Assembly (NCBI GenBank): GCA_016584495.1
Contig: WAID01000003.1
Coordinates: 434,001 to 498,000, forward strand
Direction: 5' to 3'
From: Celoporthe dispersa
Taxonomy: Eukaryota; Ascomycota; Sordariomycetes; Diaporthales; Cryphonectriaceae
DNA: 64,000 bases
Part shown: piece after piece, positions 60,805 through 64,000 of the stretch
Layout: every line of letters begins with the position of its first letter
How positions within the stretch are numbered: position 1 is the stretch's first letter
The notes under the pieces: model-generated
Told to the model about the DNA's origin: nothing
The model's input: the letters and a program-made list of their open reading frames with translations, nothing else
The model's database searches: none
Position numbers and translations under genes: made by a program

Positions 60805-62890
60805 TGTGTATGTGCAGTTCGGCACGGAATGTGCGACAGCGTTCTTCTCTGCGGCTTCATATCAATAACACCCGTACTGCCCCTTCTCTGCCGTTCCGCA
60901 TGCGGCCAAGTGCGCGCGTGTTATAAGACCTCCTGGCACGTGTGAGCCTTGTCACCCGACGCCGGAGGTCCCGTCAGGACATGAGTCGAATCCAGCTGAG
61001 GAGGGCTGATTGCCCCCGTTGGCGGTATCATACGATGATCAGGGGACCCAGGAATAAGCTTCCGCGCTGGGGAGGATCTACAGGCACACCATCCAGGCAC
61101 ACCCAGCGAGCCTCTTCCATCTCGAGAGCTGAACCTATAACTATCTGAGAAGAGATGAAAAAAATCATAAGGCCTGTGAGCTGATTGGTGACTCGTATCG
61201 CGGCGGCAGACAACTTGTGGAAAAACTTTGCTTGTCCTGCCGGAATGTATTCACCCAGCAGTCACCGTGCCTGGCCCCACGAGGCTGACGGTCCCCCCCA
61301 GAGGCAGCGATTGTGGGTTGATTGACACTTCATCATCGACCTCTCTTCATTTCTCATCCCCTTTATTCTTCTCTCTCTCTCTCTTTTTCTTTAATCCTTC
61401 ATCTCATTACAATCCCCCCTGATCAGCAAAAGAGAAATGAAGATACAAGGGAGGAAAGAAGGAGAAGAAGTGAGCATGCTGGTCTCTGTGTCTAGGATAC
61501 TAGTTGTTAGTCACTGTGCAGGGCAACAGGTATCAGACCAGGGCATCAGACCAAACGGCAAATAAATAAAAGAATTCACGAGACACGACAGAAATCCTCA
61601 ACATGCAATGAGCAGAACAGTGGTTGAGAACTATCATTTTGCTTTTTTTTAAAAAAGAAAAAAAAAAGAAAAAAGGACATGGACATGGACATGGAGTATT
61701 GTAAGATGGCTTGTCTGAAGTTCATCGGTGCGCGCGTAGGCTCAACCTCTCCGCCCGGCCGGCCGACGAAACACACCAGCGACACTCCTACGAGCTGCGA
61801 AGCAGTGGAGAGGGCGTCTGCGAAGACCGTTGCCCTTGTGTGGATTTTGGGCTGATGTCCTGGTCACCGTGAGCTGTTGATGCGTGTATGAATCTTCTAA
61901 CAGCTGGCTCACTTCTTACATGCAAGATCCGGTTTCGGATGCCAGCGGGGCGAGATGACAGGCCCCAGGACAAGCAACGGGCACGCGAACGAGGAGCAAC
62001 CTCAATCCTTATTCGAATGTGTCTGTGTGGCATGTGACATTGTTCTTGGCAGAAACAACATCACGTAGCCCCAACCGATCGTCATGTCTGCAGGTGGTGG
62101 GCTGATTGATATCTGTCTCGTGGAGAGCTACGACATCATAGGACGGATAAGCCAGAGATAGGAAAAAGAGAAAGAGAAAGAGAAGAAAAAAATAAAGAGA
62201 ACAAGAGACAGACTGGCACACAGCCTTGTCGAGGATGTTCCCGTCACGGCCCACGAGCCTCAACCCGCCCGGTCTAGTCCCCCCCCCTTCACCAGTCGGC
62301 TCCGTCCTCCCGACGCACGATCAGGTCGAAACTGGCCTCATGGAGACCACGTGCTGCTCACGAGCCCATCGCCGCCGGGGATTTGCTGCACGTAACTGCC
62401 AGGCGTGGGTGGAGCTTCCTCGTGAGGAAACAAAAAAAAAAAAACCACATGGGCGGGAACGGGGGTTGAAGGGATTTTGGCGATGGCATCACTGCTGCAC
62501 CCTTGTTCATGGTCATGGTACGTACCAGCTCTTCCGTGGGACGCGCGACCCCGTAGTGCCGTCTCTCTGCACAGGTTTTTTTTACCGCCAGAACCCTCCC
62601 CCCTTCGTCATGGCTCATGGGCGCAGCATTTTTTCTTTCCTTCTTCCTTCTGCAGCCTGCTGCTAATCATCTCGAGAGATTGTGACCTGCCGTTCAGGGA
62701 AAGTGGATAATCCATCGGTCGGTCCTCTGCCTGGTATAAGCCGCGGGGCCACTGAGGACGTCGTCGGCCATCGGCGGGCGGGACTCTGCGTCTGACTAGC
62801 TGGATCCTTTTTTTCTCTTTTTCTTTTCTCTCTCTCTCTCTTTTTTTCTTCTTTTCTTTCTCTTATTTCTCTGTACTTACGCTATGTAGC

Positions 62891-62951
62891 CATGTACTAT
62901 GGTTGCCATGTATTCATGTACTATGGTTCCTACGTATTCATGTACAGTATG
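62891..62951. repeat. 24-bp tandem repeat, about 2.5 copies
   Basis: Copies at 62891-62914 and 62915-62938 begin catgtactatggtt and end with tatt; a partial third copy starts at 62939 (catgtacagtatg). The unit is built of CATGTAC and TACTATGG pieces. Confidence 0.8.
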
Positions 62952-63180
62952 AACCAAGTCTGCCTTGGAGGGTGTATCCTGGTCAGTGGTTGGCAGGGAT
63001 CGGGGATCTTCGTCTGGGAACCCCCTCAGCCCTCCCGACCGGGATCCGAGGGCTGCAACTCGGACGCGACCTTATCGCAAGGGCGATGGCTGCATGCTAA
63101 CTTCCCTCTGCTGAATAAGGCCACCAGGGAAGGAACGAAAGAGACGATAACCAAAAGATACATGCGCAGCCCAGGGCTCG

Positions 63181-64000
63181 TCATCCTACTGGCCCCTCCT
63201 CCTCTCCCCTCCTCCTCCTCTCCTCCTCCTCAGCGTGCTCTCGCATCTGGGAGAGCAGGACAAAAATTGAAGAGGTCGGCGGATCGGATGTCGCTTGTTT
63301 ATCCCAAAATGGAAACGAGAGGCCCCACGCCCGAGTCTGGACTGCGTCTGCGTGTCGCCTGGTCTGCCTTACCTCTCTGTTCTGATTCTCTTCGCCCCCA
63401 ACCATACCCTCGACCTCTTGTCACGAAGTGGCTCCGACAGTCCTGGTGAGCTCCGGCCGGAGCGAGAACGGACGAAACCTCTGGCAACGCTCGACGATGT
63501 GACGACGAGAGAGAGAGAGGACAGGTCGACGTCAGCGCATGAAGACTGGAAACCCGAGACGGACATGGATTATTCCCCGACGCGCCAAACCCCATAGGAG
63601 ACATCTCATCAGCCTCAAAAAGAGACCCGGCAGATGCACGAGCAGATGGGCCCCTAGGTGAGCCAGGGGAGGGGGACAGGCCAGGACGGTAGAGGCGCTG
63701 GAGGCTGTTCGTCGTCGAGGCCCCCTCCCCCTCGGCACTCCCCCCTGCGGCGATCCCGCCCTCCCCCCCTCCTTCCGGCGAGTAGACCGTGGGACGTGGG
63801 ATGAGGCCCACGCCTGCATGCTTCTGGAAGGTGGTTCTAGGTCGGTTCTTGAGAGCCCCTGGAAGCACCGGTCCGTGGCATGGATGACTGACAGGGCAAG
63901 AGGCCCAGGACCACAACCACCTCGTGCGATCCCACATGGTCGGCGGTGCCATGGTGTAAGCCCCGATGGTCATATCATCGGGGCCTTGGTGGGTAGGGGG
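63181..64000 (-). other. Possible 3' part of a minus-strand gene running off the right edge
   Basis: Minus-strand sequence here reads like disordered fungal protein: TTNSLQRLYRPGLSPSPG and GSLFEADEMSPMGFG in one frame (63600-63720), SSPGLSEPLRDKRSRVWLG in another (63400-63450), then a GTAAGG donor-like site at 63372, a CCCAG acceptor-like site at 63247 and a charged tail MREHAEEEERRRRGEEE ending in TGA at 63181. The frames do not join without an indel, which is common elsewhere in this window. No domain is recognised, and a plus-strand frame (63295-63597) is also open. Partial and uncertain. Confidence 0.28.

Larger units (their letters stand above)
60680..63180. other. Intergenic region upstream of ADH
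   Basis: Contains the ADH promoter with a TG array (60770-60802), a repeated ACATGG motif (about 61676-61694), purine runs (61430-61470, 62158-62200), T-rich tracts (62809-62870) and a 24-bp tandem repeat (62891-62951). No gene is supported. Confidence 0.5.

Noticed and set aside
61028..61213. Minus-strand peptide with MEEARWV resembling a Nudix-protein end
   Set aside because: No Nudix box (G-x5-E-x7-REUXEE) is found upstream; the similarity is a few residues and probably chance.
62009..62263. Minus-strand stretch YPSYDVVALHETDI resembling an endonuclease/retroelement motif
   Set aside because: Only one short stretch matches; no reverse transcriptase or other element feature nearby.

Overview
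The window looks like nuclear DNA of a filamentous ascomycete (Pezizomycotina, most likely a Sordariomycete; the class is an inference). Genes carry short introns (about 67 to 316 nt) with GT-AG ends and CTGAC/CTAAC branch sites. Confirmed exons prefer G or C at third codon positions. Several products are fungal in type: an ASH1-type SET methyltransferase, a Pfa5-type palmitoyltransferase, IMP-specific 5'-nucleotidase Isn1 and an RfeG-like protein. Intergenic DNA is long and full of purine/pyrimidine tracts and dinucleotide microsatellites. I found no tRNA, rRNA, CRISPR array or intact transposon.

Layout, left to right: ASH1 histone methyltransferase (+, 4274-9087); a tiny Cys-rich protein (-, 11742-11897); palmitoyltransferase PFA5 (+, 18458-19798); a cytochrome P450 (-, 20978-23008); the 3' part of a second Cys-rich protein (-, 25908-26377); DNA polymerase eta RAD30 (+, 29760-32290); an RfeG-like protein (+, 37077-38476); an importin-7/8 type karyopherin (+, 42780-46886); ISN1 (+, 48214-50102), tail to tail with a conserved-looking coiled-coil protein (-, 50602-52408); an MFS sugar transporter (-, 56756-58685); and a mitochondrial-type zinc alcohol dehydrogenase (-, 59108-60679). 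Possible coding remnants lie at 39245-40330 and at the right edge (63181-64000). The genes are mostly unrelated housekeeping and chromatin functions. The only suggestive pair is the sugar transporter followed by the alcohol dehydrogenase on the same strand. The P450 has no biosynthetic partners here.

The strongest unexpected pattern is that seven of the ten well-supported genes can be read through only if single-base indels are assumed, 14 in total, nearly all inside short homopolymers. Splice phases and total lengths come out right in every case once these are allowed for. This points to sequencing or assembly errors rather than to seven broken genes. The most interesting biology candidates are a long Gln/His/Tyr low-complexity N-terminus on ASH1, a linker-histone-like repeat tail on the same protein, a glutamine run inside the Isn1 catalytic domain, and two small proteins sharing a W-x-C-C-x-C motif.
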